Shown: positions 1 through 10,723, numbered from the stretch's first letter. The stretch: DNA of 64,000 nt from Spirodela intermedia (GCA_902729315.2 LR746279.1:2260501-2324500), one strand, 5' to 3'. The notes: a model not told the origin generated them from the letters alone. Numbers and translations: made by a program.

Positions 1-73
1 CGAAAGTGGCGGCGGCCTGATCCCTTCAGGTCTCCCTGCGGGGATGTGATGGGCCCGCCAGTAGACCATCAGA

Positions 74-599
74 GAACTTCCTCGAGACGCCCCGCAGGAG
101 CGAGGACGCGGGTTTCACCGGGGAGGCGGAGGTGGAGAAGAAGCCGGAGACATTGCTGCCACCGCCGCCGCCCCCACCGTTGCCGTTGCCGTCGCTGTTG
201 CCGTTGCCGTTGCCTCAGAGACCTCCTTTTCTACCGGTGATGCATCAGCCTCCGCTCTTGCTGCCCCCTCCCCCGCTGCAGAAGAAGCGGCCTTCGGTTT
301 TCCCCGAGCGGCCGACGTTGATCCCTGGCATCGGTGGGGATCGGGCGAGAGAGACATCGATGGATCGAGGGGGTTTCCTGATGTGGGATTCCAAGGGCCC
401 AACGAGCCGGCAGCGGTGAGGTAGGCCAGCCTTCTGTAGGGCTCCCTCCAGTGCCCGGGCAGTATGGGTTACCAAACTTCCCTGGTGATGGTTTTCAGAG
501 GCAACAAGCTGCAGCCGCGGTTGGTATTGATGCCAGTTTCCTGCTGATGCCGTTTATGGCGGCGTGCTGCTGGAGGAAATTGCAATGCCCTTGGAACGG
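74..599 (+). pseudogene. RRM-protein gene 5' fragment R1
   Basis: Broken 5' piece of a gene for a proline-rich, single-RRM RNA-binding protein (plant CPSF6-like group by domain layout). The frame from about 132 reads KKPETLLPPPPPPPLPLP, then PERPTLIPGIGGD. After about 345 the frame shifts, and further homology (GFQRQQ-type codons near 497) lies in another frame. The N-terminal acidic segment (DLYNDVNVGENF in the fuller copy at 27152) survives only as ENFLETPRR from about 74. The copy stops at about 600, where minus-strand NLR LRR sequence begins. Positions 1-1795 are duplicated at 55723-57540. No RRM domain is present, so no RNA-binding product is expected. Confidence 0.7.
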
Positions 600-1657
600 G
601 TAATGTTTAGCGACTGCAGGTCTGGAAGCGATGAGACCTCGTGTGGGATTCTCTCCAGAGGATTTACGTCCTCCAAATGCACTTCTTTCAGCTTCGTCGA
701 CCTCCCTAACGGGCAATGATCCAAGCCCAGTTCATGATAGATTGAAAAACCGCAGTTTCAAGCCGTGACCCGATTTCCGGTGGAAGAAGCCTTATTCCCG
801 TGTTCGACAGATCCAAAACAAGAAGTCTCAGCATGAGCTGGAAAAACCCTCGGTCGATGTCCCTCAGACGATATTTTCCGTTCAGCAACAGCGTCTGCAG
901 ATTATGCACCTGAGCTGGCTCCTCAGGGAGCACACCAATCCTATTGTGCACGAGAGATATCCTCCTTGCCTCCGTCCATCTTTCTGGCGCCGGGACGTGC
1001 CTCAACCTCTCCCCGGAGTTCACCAAGAAGACATTCCCATTCTCGTGGCCTTCCCCGCTGGTTATCCACAAGGCCATCTCGGGGACCGTGTCATGGAGCT
1101 TCACCCGTCTTCCTTCAATATCGCCGCCTTTTAGCAGGCGGGCACTTTGAGATTGGTGATAGGGATGTCGCCGCGGTTACGAGATCTATCGATAGAGTCG
1201 GGATAGCGTCCCCTTTGTAAGAGGCCTTCGCCTACCCAGTAGTTAATTAGCTGTATTATATCGATGTCGTGATCCTCTGGGAAGAGGACGCATTAGAGAA
1301 GGCACTCCCTGGCAGATGTATCTTCCAATCTGTCGAAACTGAACTTGAGAAGAGTTCGAAACTTTTCATGTCTCCGAGCCTGTTCCCACTCACCACGAGT
1401 GGTGGCATCTTCCATGGCCCGGCATACGGTGATAAGGGTGATCGGCAGGCCACCGCATTTCGCGGCAACGACTTCAGCGAGGGTTCCCACTGGTCTTCTT
1501 CCCTTGACTTCCCTCTGAGCATCCATCCCAGTGCACACACTATCAGTGACCGTATGGTGATGACTATCTTGCTTCCGTTCCTGAAGGAAGAGAAGGAGAA
1601 GGGGACGCCTACAGAGCCGAGGACTAGTTTCTCCCACAAGTCGTCAGTAGAAGGAAC
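600..1657 (-). pseudogene. NLR-0: truncated CC-NBS-LRR pseudogene
   Basis: Minus-strand relic running from the kinase-2 region (DDLWEKLVLGSVGVPF near 1640) through GLPL (AAKCGGLPITLITV), RNBS-D, the MHD-equivalent (VKLHDTVPEMALWI near 1100) and the first LRRs (LLVLDLSNTGIRLLPPEIGS). The RNBS-D tyrosine codon is now TAA near 1288, and frameshifts follow. The 5' third (CC and P-loop) is missing and the distal LRRs are replaced by the RRM fragment on the left. The same stop is in the duplicate at 56271-57405, so inactivation came before the duplication. Confidence 0.8.
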
Positions 1658-2199
1658 TGAAGGAAAATAATGGGAGAGAAACTTGGAGATAATATATTGA
1701 TTTTGTGGAAAGAATGGTCGAAGGAGGAAGAGAGAAGAAAATGGATTTCTCGCACACTGAAACCCCCAGAAAGCACGAAGTTAGTAATTTAAACTTGTGA
1801 GGAGAGAGAGAGAGAGAGTATTCTTTGAAAAAAAAAAGAGATATTATCAGATAGTATATTACATCTCTGTGATCAACTTAAAAATTTATTAATATTTTAA
1901 AAACCTTTTATCTAATTATAATTTATTTATTTATTATAAACTATTTTAAAGTTTTAAATATTAATATTTAAAAAAATTTAAAATATTAAATTTATGCTAT
2001 TTATTATACAATAGTTAGGTCATATTAAAAATTATTCAGAAGTCTAAACAATGGGATTCGATAATGGAAAAGTTAATAAATCAATGGTATGAGTCTTTGC
2101 AAAATATGATTTATGACAATATGGTACTCTGTTGATCAAATTATGACCAAATATTACATTTCCAAAATAAATGGATGAAAATAAGGATGTGAAGTATAG
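1658..2199. other. AT-rich spacer with shared repeat sequence
   Basis: No gene seen. There is a short GA run at about 1801-1818. From about 1830 the sequence matches 30050-30460, 38810-39190 and 59205-59530, recognisable by GATATTATCAGATAGTATAT-like text. It lies just upstream of plus-strand NLR 3' relics and may be old NLR intron or LRR-flanking DNA. Confidence 0.5.
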
Positions 2200-2560
2200 G
2201 CACCTCAAATAAATTGAGACATGCATTGGGCACTTCAAGCTAACAAGATGCTCAAAAATAAAAGATTTGAGAGTAGTTGAAGAGGTGATGGATGATGAGG
2301 ATTTTGAAAATGGATATATTTTTTTTCCAAACTAAGGTTTATTTACCTACAAAGTGCACCGAATGTGAGGAGGAGCATGTGCATATATCTCTTGTTGTTT
2401 CTTTCCTTAGTGCTACTCCAAGTGGATGACTGTCCATAGCTAAAGAAGCTGCTCTTTGGGCTTTTTGGTGCTAAGAACATCAAAATGATCAGTGGAAATA
2501 AAGAATGGTGGAATCGATTAGAGTGGGACAATGAAGACAGCTAAATATATTTGATTGAGT
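2200..2560 (+). pseudogene. NLR 3'-end relic, plus strand
   Basis: Degenerate C-terminal LRR end of an NLR on the strand opposite to the recent NLRs. Readable pieces are CSKIKDLRVVEEVMDD (2250-2300; the intact genes read CSKIEEVIVVEEVTVD) and KKLLFGLFGAKNIKMISG then KEWWNRLEWDNED (2445-2540; KKLPFGLSTAKNI and EWEHED in intact genes). Frames are broken between blocks. Sister copies are at 39190-39530 and 59530-59700. Confidence 0.7.
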
Positions 2561-3309
2561 GACTAGGTAGAATTTAACATCTATTGGACATAGTTCCCTT
2601 GTTCATTGGCAGCCATACAAAGAGTGGTGTGTATCAGAGTAGTTATTTTACCCTCCTTCTAGCTGATTATGCATCTCTCTCTATCATTATGGCTTGATTT
2701 AAATTATTCCTACTTACCTTCTTATACCTTGATAGATTTAATGAAATGTCTTGGTCTACTAAGTTAGTTATAAAAAAATTGGGTGATGTTATCATCACTT
2801 CTCATGATCTATTCAAGATCTTTGTTATGTGACTACATGTCTACACTACATCAAGGCCACATGTTTAGTTGAATTTGATCTCACAATTCAATTGACCATG
2901 TGTTTGAATTTGATCTGAATTTTGTTCTTGGGTTTTGAATTTAAACTAGATAATTTCAAGAGAAGAATTAGTGTTTTATCAATAGACAACTATTTGTGTT
3001 AGATTGGAAGAAGTCATTGGTTTAACTTTTGAAAAAAAAAGAAAGTGGTTACTCTCTTGGCTGAATGTAGGATCTCGAGACAAATAGTCTTTGACTAAAT
3101 TGTCTGCCAAATTGACTTGCAAAATCTGATCAAAAGAGAATTGATAAATTAGAGGAACACGTGAATTATTGTTTTATCCGACCAAATGAATTAAGTAGTG
3201 AGATTTCAAAAGGAAATACTTATCTTGTCTAATTTACATCTTGGCTATGCCTCCGCCTATTATGCCTTAGAAGCAAAGTCAATGATTGCTCTCTCTCTCT
3301 CTCTCACGT
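2561..3309. other. AT-rich spacer, no gene seen
   Basis: About 75-80 % A+T by eye, no coding signal. It is duplicated at 39531-40300 as part of a longer segmental duplication. A CT microsatellite lies at about 3289-3305. Confidence 0.5.
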
Positions 3310-4770
3310 GCATGCACGCCCATCCCTTCCTTCTTGTGTAGAGATTATCAACATGAATTTCTTCTTTGTTCATTTGAATTTTTTTTGGAATCACATACCA
3401 CAATCTGCATGATTTCTTGTAGAGCAGAACGGGGAAGCCCTCTCCTAGGTATGAAATCTCCGCCTATCATTGCCGGCCATTGTGATTGATCAGCCGACCT
3501 CTTCACTCTACGACAACATGAGCGTGGAGGAGACATTGTCGGAGATCCGCCATCTCTTGGAAGATGATGAAGTGAGAATCATTAGGAACTACAACATAGG
3601 AGCAATTGGGAAGACCACCCTTTTGAAGGCAATCGACGATGAGCTCCTCGGAGACGGTGACCCAAATCACCAGATCGAATCGGCCTTCGTCTTTAAGAGG
3701 GTGGTCTTCTCTATTCCTCCCATGTAGTAGACCCCCATGATTCTTGCTTCATCGTCCTCCAAGAGTTGCGGATCTCTAACAACGTCTCCTCCTCATCCGC
3801 CATCGAGAGTGAAGAGCTCAAGATCAGAATCACCGCGGGCGGTGGTGCTTGAACGATTAGGTGGAGATTGCTCTTCTGGGTCTTTAGCCTCTAGACTTTG
3901 AGACACTCGGCAGCTTCACTCTTGGATAAGGATCCAAAAGAAGAGCCCTCAAAGGAGCCCACCATCTACTGTGAGGGAACATGGAATTTGTTCACCTAGG
4001 CCTCGATGTTCATCACCTCTTCGAGCCATTTCTCAGCCTACTCGATCCCCTCCAAGTACTCACGCTCGCCTGATCTGGTGACTTGGGTCACCGTCTTAAA
4101 AGAGCCTTATGTTCTGAAGGTTCAAGAAGACATCGCTGTCTAGTTAGGCTACTCTCACCCCAACCAAGGCCAGACGCTTCCAAGGCATCCAATTGACTAG
4201 GGCCAGCACCCTATTGAAGGTCTTCTTTGACATGAAGTTCCTTCTACTGCTGGATAATCTTTGGGAAAAACTAGACCTCGACGTTGTAGGCATCTCCTTA
4301 TCCTCCCTTGGGAAAGGAAACAAGATACTCTTTACCATATGGATACAGAAAGTGTGCAACCGGATGGACGTTGAGCGGAAAGTTAAGGTGCCCGTGTTGA
4401 ATCCAGCAAACTCTTGGAAACTCTTTAGCCAAAAGCTGAGTAGGGGAGAAGATGGTGAGTCTCCACTCTGCACGGAGTTCTTCACCAGGTTCTCCCGACC
4501 TCCTCTTTTCGTGGCCACTCGATCCCTCTTTATAACCAAAGTCTTAGTATTGCATGTCCTACATGCTCCCACGTGCGTTTGTCCCCTTCAGCGTGCGACT
4601 CCAGCCAACCTTGCCTCGGTCCTAGCTGGGCCGACTTCTTCGGGACCTCTTTCCTATTGAGCCCATTTGAGTTGTTAGGGTCTCAACAAAAGACTAGTTG
4701 GATCCTCTATTCTGCCAGAATATGTTGCTAAAAAATGTGGAGGCCTATCGATCAAGTAGCAATGAAAAGG
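3310..4770 (+). pseudogene. NLR-J: rearranged NLR relic, plus strand
   Basis: Plus-strand NLR pieces in order: a 5' leader and start region (3310-3390, the conserved CTTCCTTC..GTAGAGATTATCAACATG context); a linker and P-loop (3480-3650: ETLSEIRHLLEDDE then IGAIGKTTLLKAI, with GAIGKTT in place of GLGGIGKTT); RNBS-A to kinase-2 (4080-4300: TWVTV, QEDIAV followed by a stop, then LLLDNLWEKLDLD); RNBS-B/C to about 4450; and GLPL (AKKCGGLSIK near 4745). About 215 bp of unrelated sequence (4450-4665) splits RNBS-C from GLPL. The piece at 3651-4075 is inverted. It has many stops and no product is expected. A diverged duplicate lies at 40300-41490. Confidence 0.7.
3651..4075 (-). pseudogene. Inverted NLR segment inside NLR-J
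   Basis: Read on the minus strand this gives, in order, CC (EKWLEEVMNIEA), the GSFEGSSFGS segment, EAAECLK, RLKTQKSNL, the proline-rich linker (APPPAV), EETLLEI and the P-loop/RNBS-A region. It is the same part of the NLR that the plus-strand pieces around it lack or duplicate. It abuts a plus-strand P-loop at about 3650, giving two P-loop copies in opposite orientation. Frames are broken. Confidence 0.65.
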
Positions 4771-5940
4771 TAAACCAATTACATTTGTCTTTCTGCATTC
4801 AAAAGATTTCCATAGCTTAATATTCTCGAGCAATATCAAAATTTAATTTTTTTGCTCACAATATTTTTAAAAGTCAAAATTTAAAGCAAGCCTAACATGC
4901 ATAACTTTCCCAACCTTTGTAGATTGTAGATTATGACAATATAGAATGTCTTTTTTTTATGTGTTCACCTCTATTGGTACTTTCTTTTAGAAACTTTTAC
5001 TGATTTTTATCATGCTATCAGCCATCCATGCTTCTTTTTTTTCTTGTCTATGGAACGGTTTTCTTGTAGAATGTTCTATGTGACTTGCTCCTTGATAAGA
5101 TCATCAAAGTGCATTATTTTTATGATGGATCATGCTCAATTCTATTTTGCATGTTTTATCGATAAAAATAGATGTACTTTCATACTTCACTATTATTATT
5201 ACTTTTTTCAGTTTTTTCTGTGGGAGTTTAGATGTCTCACAAGATTTGTTGAATATATGGTGGTTGCTTTTGAGGTGTTCTTCTTGAAGTAGATGGTTAA
5301 AGTGATGGTATTTTATTTCTCTCCATTTTTTTATGCTTGAATTGAATTTTTTTGATGAACCAGAATCATGCTTATTGGTAGGTTCATTCTTGTGAACATG
5401 AAATCAAGTATATGCAGATTGTTTTAACTAGAACTTATAACATATAGCTTGTTTGACTGGTATCAAGAAATGGAATTCACATCTACTTCTGGTTGATTTT
5501 GTAATCCTCAATGTTTCTCAGACACCCGTATCAAGATGTCTATTTTTACACCATTCCTAATGAATGTATGTTGTCCTCTTTCTTGTTCTTACATCATGGT
5601 GGAGTTGTCAATACATTTACTAGTATCATAGAGAGAGCTCACCTTGCCATATCTTCTTGAGTTTACTTTAGTTTCTATCTCACTATGTAATTCTTTGTCA
5701 AGTGGGATTTGAACGTGGGCAACCTACGATTATGAAGTTGTTGATTTTCTAAAGGTTTTTTTATTTACACCATCATCTTTTAGTTTTATTAAAATGTTAC
5801 TCATACGATGATCATTAATTTAACTGCATAATATTTTTCAGTAAATCTTTCAAGAGAATAAATAGATAGGCAGTGATATAAACTCAATTAATAAACAAGA
5901 ACGATATAATCTTACCTTGAACATCTAAAATTCTTGCAAA
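4771..5940. other. AT-rich spacer, no gene seen
   Basis: No coding signal. Duplicated at about 41490-42640. A stretch near 5590-5670 (GTGGAGTTGTCAATACATTT) is also present near 29225, 37970 and 42300, so part of this is dispersed repeat. Confidence 0.45.
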
Positions 5941-7639
5941 TCTTTCATGTATAGAGTCATAGTATGGGAATGAAATCATGACAAGTGTAGCCCTTTTTAA
6001 CAGATGGTTGCATCTATAATTTTTCTTTGACTTGGGATTTGTCAGACACAAATCAATATGTTGCATGAAAGATCAGTGAATCTATCATCAATAGATACTA
6101 ATCTTAGATTATTTTTTAGACATTTCAATCTAGAACCCACATGAGACTATGTTTTGTAAACAATATCAAAAGACAATTTATATGACTGAAATGTACGCAA
6201 TGCATATTACATGTATCATTCTTGAGATAGATGAACTATTGACACCTTGCTTGTTGTGCTCATTATGTTCTATAATTTCCTAGTGATAAAAAATCTGTGA
6301 GTACAAGACTAACTCATTGTTGACATCACTATAAACTATTTCAGCAAAAGTGCTGCTGTTACTTGCCTAATAAGAAACTTCAAGATACCAGTCCTCTCCA
6401 GTTCGATCAAGGCCATGCGAGTAAGACTTGGCATTGCATGATAAAATCATAATTAGGTTGGTTTCCTATTCTATGTAGCAAAAAGGCAAGGATTTAGTCA
6501 ACGCCTGATTTCAATCTTTCCATCATAAGTAGAAAAAAAAAAGCATAATCCATTGATACTATAAAAAGTAAAAAAGCATATATGTTGATAAGTTCTTCAA
6601 TGGTGAGCTCTTCTTGATTGGAATATGGAGAGTACACACTCTCCATGTTGACAATCAATCATGCCTCTTGACCATCCATTAAAGATAATGTTCAATTGTG
6701 TGGTTAATAGAAGGTTACCCTCTAAACTTTCGTCCCCTCTAATCTGGTGTTATAATCATAAATAGTTTACAAGTGATACTAAAGGCACAAGAAAACTTAA
6801 GTTGAAACCAACAATGAAGTTTAAATTTTCATCTACGTTAGTATGTTATGTAAGAAACTATGATATAAATGAAATTAGGGCACAATTATAACCCGTTTTA
6901 ACTAATGATCATGTCTGTAAGCATAAAATAATTTCAAAAATGTACAATATAATTGGATTTGATAATATTCAATGACCATATTAGAGTATTTTTTATCATT
7001 AAATTCAATCACAATTTTTCTTTGACCTTAGGATGTATCAAGCACAAGTAAACCCTTTGCATGAAAAATTAGTGAATCAATCTATCATCAATAAACTCAA
7101 ATATTATAGATTTCCACAAACATTTGGAGATAGAATGCATGCGAATGAGGGTAAGTTTAGTAAGCTGCAGAGAAAGAACAATTTATGTGACTCAAGTATA
7201 TAGGGCTATGGTATGGGAATGAAATTAGGATAAGTATAGCCCTTTTAACTGATGATTCCGTTTGCAAGCACTAATTTTTTCTAAAACGTAGAACATAATT
7301 GGATTTGATATAACCAACCACCATAGGATAGTATTTTTCATCATTAAAATTCAATCATAATATTTCCTTGACTTAAGATCTATCAAGCACATTTCAGCTG
7401 GTTGCATGAAAAATCAGTTAATCAAGCTATCATCCATAAGTGTACTAATATTATACATTTCCTCAGCTCAAACATTTGAAGATGGAACGCAAATGAGAGA
7501 ATGTTCTGCAAGCTGCAGCAGAAGACAATTTATGTGATTGAAGTGGATGCAATTCACATTCTTCACCAATCGAATTCCTTGGCTGTTTCATTTCAACCGC
7601 AAAAATAAAGCTGCCATGCTTCTTCCAAGAATCGTAATA
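5941..7639. repeat. Diverged tandem repeat units (~300-370 bp)
   Basis: At least three diverged copies of one unit begin with a GGGAATGAAATTAGGATAAG-like sequence followed by GTAGCCC(TT)TTTAAC: about 5965, 6860 and 7215. Each continues through TTTTTCTTTGACTTAGG, TTGCATGAAA.ATCAGT, CTATCATC.ATA and ends in ACAATTTATGTGA(T/C)T. The array is repeated at 50214-51880 in the segmental duplicate, and part of a unit occurs at 22285-22360. No protein is seen. It could be part of an unrecognised element or old NLR flanking DNA. Confidence 0.5.
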
Positions 7640-8705
7640 TTACCAAAGTAGACGATAAAAGGGGATAAAACTTGGATCGGACGTCTTCATGCTCCCACTA
7701 TAATTGAAAGGCACTCCTTGGCGGATGTATCTTTCAATCTGTCGAAACTGAACACGAGAAGAATTAGAACCTCTTTCATGTCTTCGAGCTCCACGGGTAT
7801 GCCCTTCAGCGCCATGAGAGTCACTTTCCACTCGCCATGGGTGGTGGCATCCACCATGGCCCAGCCTACGGTGATGAGGGTGATCAGAAGGCCTCCGCAT
7901 TTTTGACAAACGGCTTCTGCGAGAAAACCCACCGGGGATTTCCTCCAGATGACGTCTGTTGTACTTCAGCAACAGCGTCTGCAGATTGGGGCAACGAGGC
8001 TCCTCAGGGAGCAGGCGTATCTCATTACGCATCAGAGATATCCTTCTCGCCTCCGTCCATCTTTCCGGCGTCGGCACGTGCTTCAACTGCTCCCCGGAAT
8101 TCACCAAGAAGATATTCCCTCTCTCGTCGCCTTCGCCGCTGGTTATCCACAACGCCATCTCGCGGACCGTGTCATGGAGCTTCACGTCTCTTCCTTTGAC
8201 CTCCCCATCTTCTAGCAGGCAGGCAGCCTCGAGAGTGGTGATGACAACGAGGCCGCGGTTACGAGCTCTCTCAATGGGGTCGGGATGGCGTCCCGTATCT
8301 AAGAGCCCTTCACCCACCCAGTAATCAATGAGCTCGCTTATAAGGATGTTGCGATCCTCTGGGAAGAGGGCGCAGTAGAAAAGGCACTCCTTGGCGGATC
8401 TATCTTTCAATCTGTCGAAACTGAACTCGAGAAGAATTAGAACCTCTTTCATGTCTCCGAGCTCCGCGGGTATGCTCTTCAGCGCCATGAGAGCCACTTG
8501 CCACTCGTCACGGGTCGTGACGCCTGCCATGGCCCGGCCTACGGTAATGAGGGTGGTCGATTGGCAGGCCTACGCATTTTGGGGCAACGGCTTCAGCGAG
8601 AGATCTCATAGAGGGATCCCACTGGTCTTCTTCCCTGCCCCGCTTTTGGCAGAAGAGCTTCCAAGAGCTCTTTCGATTCAAGAGGGAGTCTCTAAAGAAA
8701 AAATC
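7640..8705 (-). pseudogene. NLR-A: chimeric NLR pseudogene
   Basis: On the minus strand from 8705: the RNBS-C/GLPL region (WKLFCQKRGREEDQW, APKCVGLPI) with a small insertion that shifts the frame; then an open frame from 8530 through RNBS-D (CLFYCALFPEDRN), the MHD-equivalent (VKLHDTVREMALWI) and the first LRRs up to LEEIPGGF. There the sequence jumps back, near 7935, to a second GLPL-to-RNBS-D piece in another frame (CQKCGGLLITLITV to SAKECL), then jumps to the last codons of an NLR (PFYRLLW) at 7640. Three NLR segments are therefore joined out of order. The left flank matches that of NLR-E. Confidence 0.75.
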
Positions 8706-9180
8706 AAATCGGCGTAAAGGAATATGATGGTGACCAAAATTTCATGTTGATTGAAGCAATCGCGATATGCTTAATCTAAAGAAATTAAGTAAGAATTGTG
8801 ATTATGGTTTGAATGAATCTTATAGATATTAATATGTATGCATCTGGCATGCCTGTGTAAGCAAATCTTTAGCGATAAGTTGAATCTGTAAGAACAAGAC
8901 TTGCCTTGTTCGGAGTCCAGTGGATGGATAGTTTTTCAGAACTGTTGAGTGGGAGCGGGCAGCCATGGCATCTGTAGACGATTGCTGGCCTCCACGAATG
9001 GCCATGCGACCGTCTGCGAATGTGCTGTTGCCGCCGAACGTCCGCGCGCTCGGTTCGGCAGCTCGCCGTGGCGTACCGAACCGAGCGCCTCCGGCGTTCG
9101 CTAATGGCCGCTGCGTTCCATCGCGAAAGGAGCTGAGTACGGTGGTGCGCTCGGCTCCGTTCGGGAATTCGCCGGTGCTC
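8706..9180. other. Intergenic, GC-rich part with inverted repeat
   Basis: 8706-8900 is ordinary AT-rich spacer. 8940-9180 is GC-rich without a recognisable protein. A perfect 13-bp inverted repeat (9046-9058 and 9076-9088) lies within longer imperfect arms. Confidence 0.4.
9046..9088. repeat. 13-bp perfect inverted repeat
   Basis: GCGCTCGGTTCGG at 9046-9058 is the reverse complement of CCGAACCGAGCGC at 9076-9088, with a 17-bp spacer. Imperfect pairing continues outward (CGAACG on the left, CGTTCG on the right). A related half-arm is near 9148. It may be a foldback element remnant. Confidence 0.6.
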
Positions 9181-9485
9181 GCTTGATGTGGTTCTGGTCT
9201 TTGAGTTCAATGGCGGTGAAGTAGAGGGAGGTGGAGAGAGGGAGAGGGCGGACGCAGAGGATGGAGAGAGAGAGAGGACGAGTGGGAAGCAGAGGATGGA
9301 GAGACGGAAAGACAGCAGGAAGAGAGGAAGGGTCGGCGGAGAAGGAGGGCCACGCGGGGGAGAGGGATGGAGAGAGGAGCGCAGAGGGCGAGAGAACTAA
9401 AGACGAAGAAGAGGAAGATGGATACGGAGAGAGTAAGGGGAGAATGAGGGTGGATAGAGAGAAGAGGGGGAGTTGGAGGGAAGGA

Positions 9486-9530
<45 letters not shown>

Positions 9531-9771
9531 AGAGAGAGAGAGAAGAAAGGGAGGGAGAGAGGAAACGTAAGAGGAAGGGAAGATGCAGGAGCATGCCAGG
9601 GCGAGAGGGAGGTAAATTAGAGTCAAATCCATTCTCTGAATCGCCATCGCCATGACCATCCCAAAAACGTTGATAGATAAGAAGTTGCTGGTTCTTGAAC
9701 TCCATCTGGTCATCAAAACAATACCATGGCGGTGAAGTTGATCAGATTAAACCTTCTTCTGTCTCATTCAG
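9181..9771. other. Purine-rich region upstream of kelch gene
   Basis: The plus strand from about 9220 to 9570 is almost all A and G, with an imperfect GA microsatellite at 9490-9544. Just before the kelch exon lies a good 3' splice site (pyrimidine run then CAG ending at 9771). The first exon of the kelch gene should be in or before this stretch, but I could not identify it. Confidence 0.5.
9490..9544. repeat. GA microsatellite
   Basis: Uninterrupted GA dinucleotides from 9490 to 9528, then, after TA, a second GA run to about 9543. Confidence 0.9.
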
Positions 9772-10722
9772 TTGCTGCAACGAGGATCCGGGCCTGGCGC
9801 AAGAAGCTCCCACGCCATTACGGTGGTCGGCAGCAGGGCCTACGCCTTTGGCGGAGAATTCACCCCCCGCGTCCCCGTGGACAACAAGATCCATGTCTTC
9901 GACCTGGAGACTCTCACCTGGTCCGTTCCAGAGGTCACCGGAGACATCCCGCCGCCGAGGGTCGGCGTCACCAGGGCCACCGTCGGTAAGACCATCTACG
10001 TCTTCGGTGGTCGTGACGCAGAGCACAAGGAGCTGAACGAGCTCTACTCGTTCGACACAACCACGGACAACTGGACCCTTCTGTCCTCCGGCGAGCTCGG
10101 CCCCCCCAGCCGGAGCTACCACTCGAGGGCCGCGGACGGCCACCATGTCTACATCTTTGGCGGGTGCGGAGTCGCCGGGAGGCTCAATGACCTCTGGGCT
10201 TACGATGTTTTGGACGGGAAGTGGGTCAAGTTCCCGGAGCCAGGGAAGAGCTGCCGTCCCCGGGGAGGAACTGAGCTCGCCGTGGCCGGAGAGAAGATCT
10301 GGATAGTTTATGGTTTCGCAGGTGAAGAGGTAGACGACGTCCACTGCTTCGACCCGGCCTCCGGGGAGTGGACGGAGGTGGAGACAACCGGGGACAAACC
10401 TTGCCCTCGGAGCGTCTTCTCCATAGCCAGCATTGGACTGCGCGTGATCATATGCGGAGGCGAAGTTGATCCGAGCGATCTCGGCCATCTCGGCGCCGGG
10501 AGCTTCGCCGGCGATTCGTACGTGTTGGACACGGCGACGAAAGCATGGAAGAAGCTGGCGGAGGTGGCGGAGCCCGGGGAGCACCCCGGGCCTCGCGGCT
10601 GGTGCGCGTTCTCCGTGGGTCGCCGGGACGGGGAGGAAGGGCTGCTTGTCTACGGTGGGAATTCGCCCACCAATGACCGGCTGGATGACATCTTCTTCTT
10701 CACTCCTTCCTTTGGCAGGTGA
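9772..10722 (+). CDS. Kelch-repeat protein, nitrile-specifier-like family (main exon)
   Basis: 316 codons open from a 3' splice site at 9771 to TGA at 10720-10722. Successive kelch blades are seen: RSSHAI..AYAFGGEF; RVGVT..IYVFGGRD; RSYHS..VYIFGGCG; RGGTEL..IWIVYGF; RSVFS..VIICGGEVDPSDLGH; RGWCAF..LLVYGGNSPTNDRLDDIFFF. This is the order and near-full length (about 330 aa) of the plant kelch family related to Arabidopsis At3g07720, from which Brassicales nitrile-specifier proteins arose. Outside Brassicales the role is unknown; a cytosolic beta-propeller is expected. A short first exon encoding about 10 residues is missing from my call. The last codons read FGR then stop, and overlap a perfect splice-donor text (CAG/GTGAGC), so a further exon is possible. 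It is GC-rich, unlike its surroundings, and not duplicated in the window. Confidence 0.88.
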   Translation: MLQRGSGPGARSSHAITVVGSRAYAFGGEFTPRVPVDNKIHVFDLETLTWSVPEVTGDIPPPRVGVTRATVGKTIYVFGGRDAEHKELNELYSFDTTTDNWTLLSSGELGPPSRSYHSRAADGHHVYIFGGCGVAGRLNDLWAYDVLDGKWVKFPEPGKSCRPRGGTELAVAGEKIWIVYGFAGEEVDDVHCFDPASGEWTEVETTGDKPCPRSVFSIASIGLRVIICGGEVDPSDLGHLGAGSFAGDSYVLDTATKAWKKLAEVAEPGEHPGPRGWCAFSVGRRDGEEGLLVYGGNSPTNDRLDDIFFFTPSFGR

Positions 10723-10723
10723 G

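Noticed and set aside
5884-6066. Short minus-strand frames in AT-rich spacer (also 2044-2238, 30048-30236)
   Set aside because: Short, AT-biased, unconserved between the segmental duplicates.
5941-7639. CRISPR-like repeat-spacer pattern
   Set aside because: The repeats are long, diverged tandem units in a plant genome; no short identical repeats with unique spacers.
9207-9716. Ser/Leu-rich 169-codon minus-strand frame
   Set aside because: Product of the GA/CT microsatellite and purine-rich tract; no protein family resemblance.
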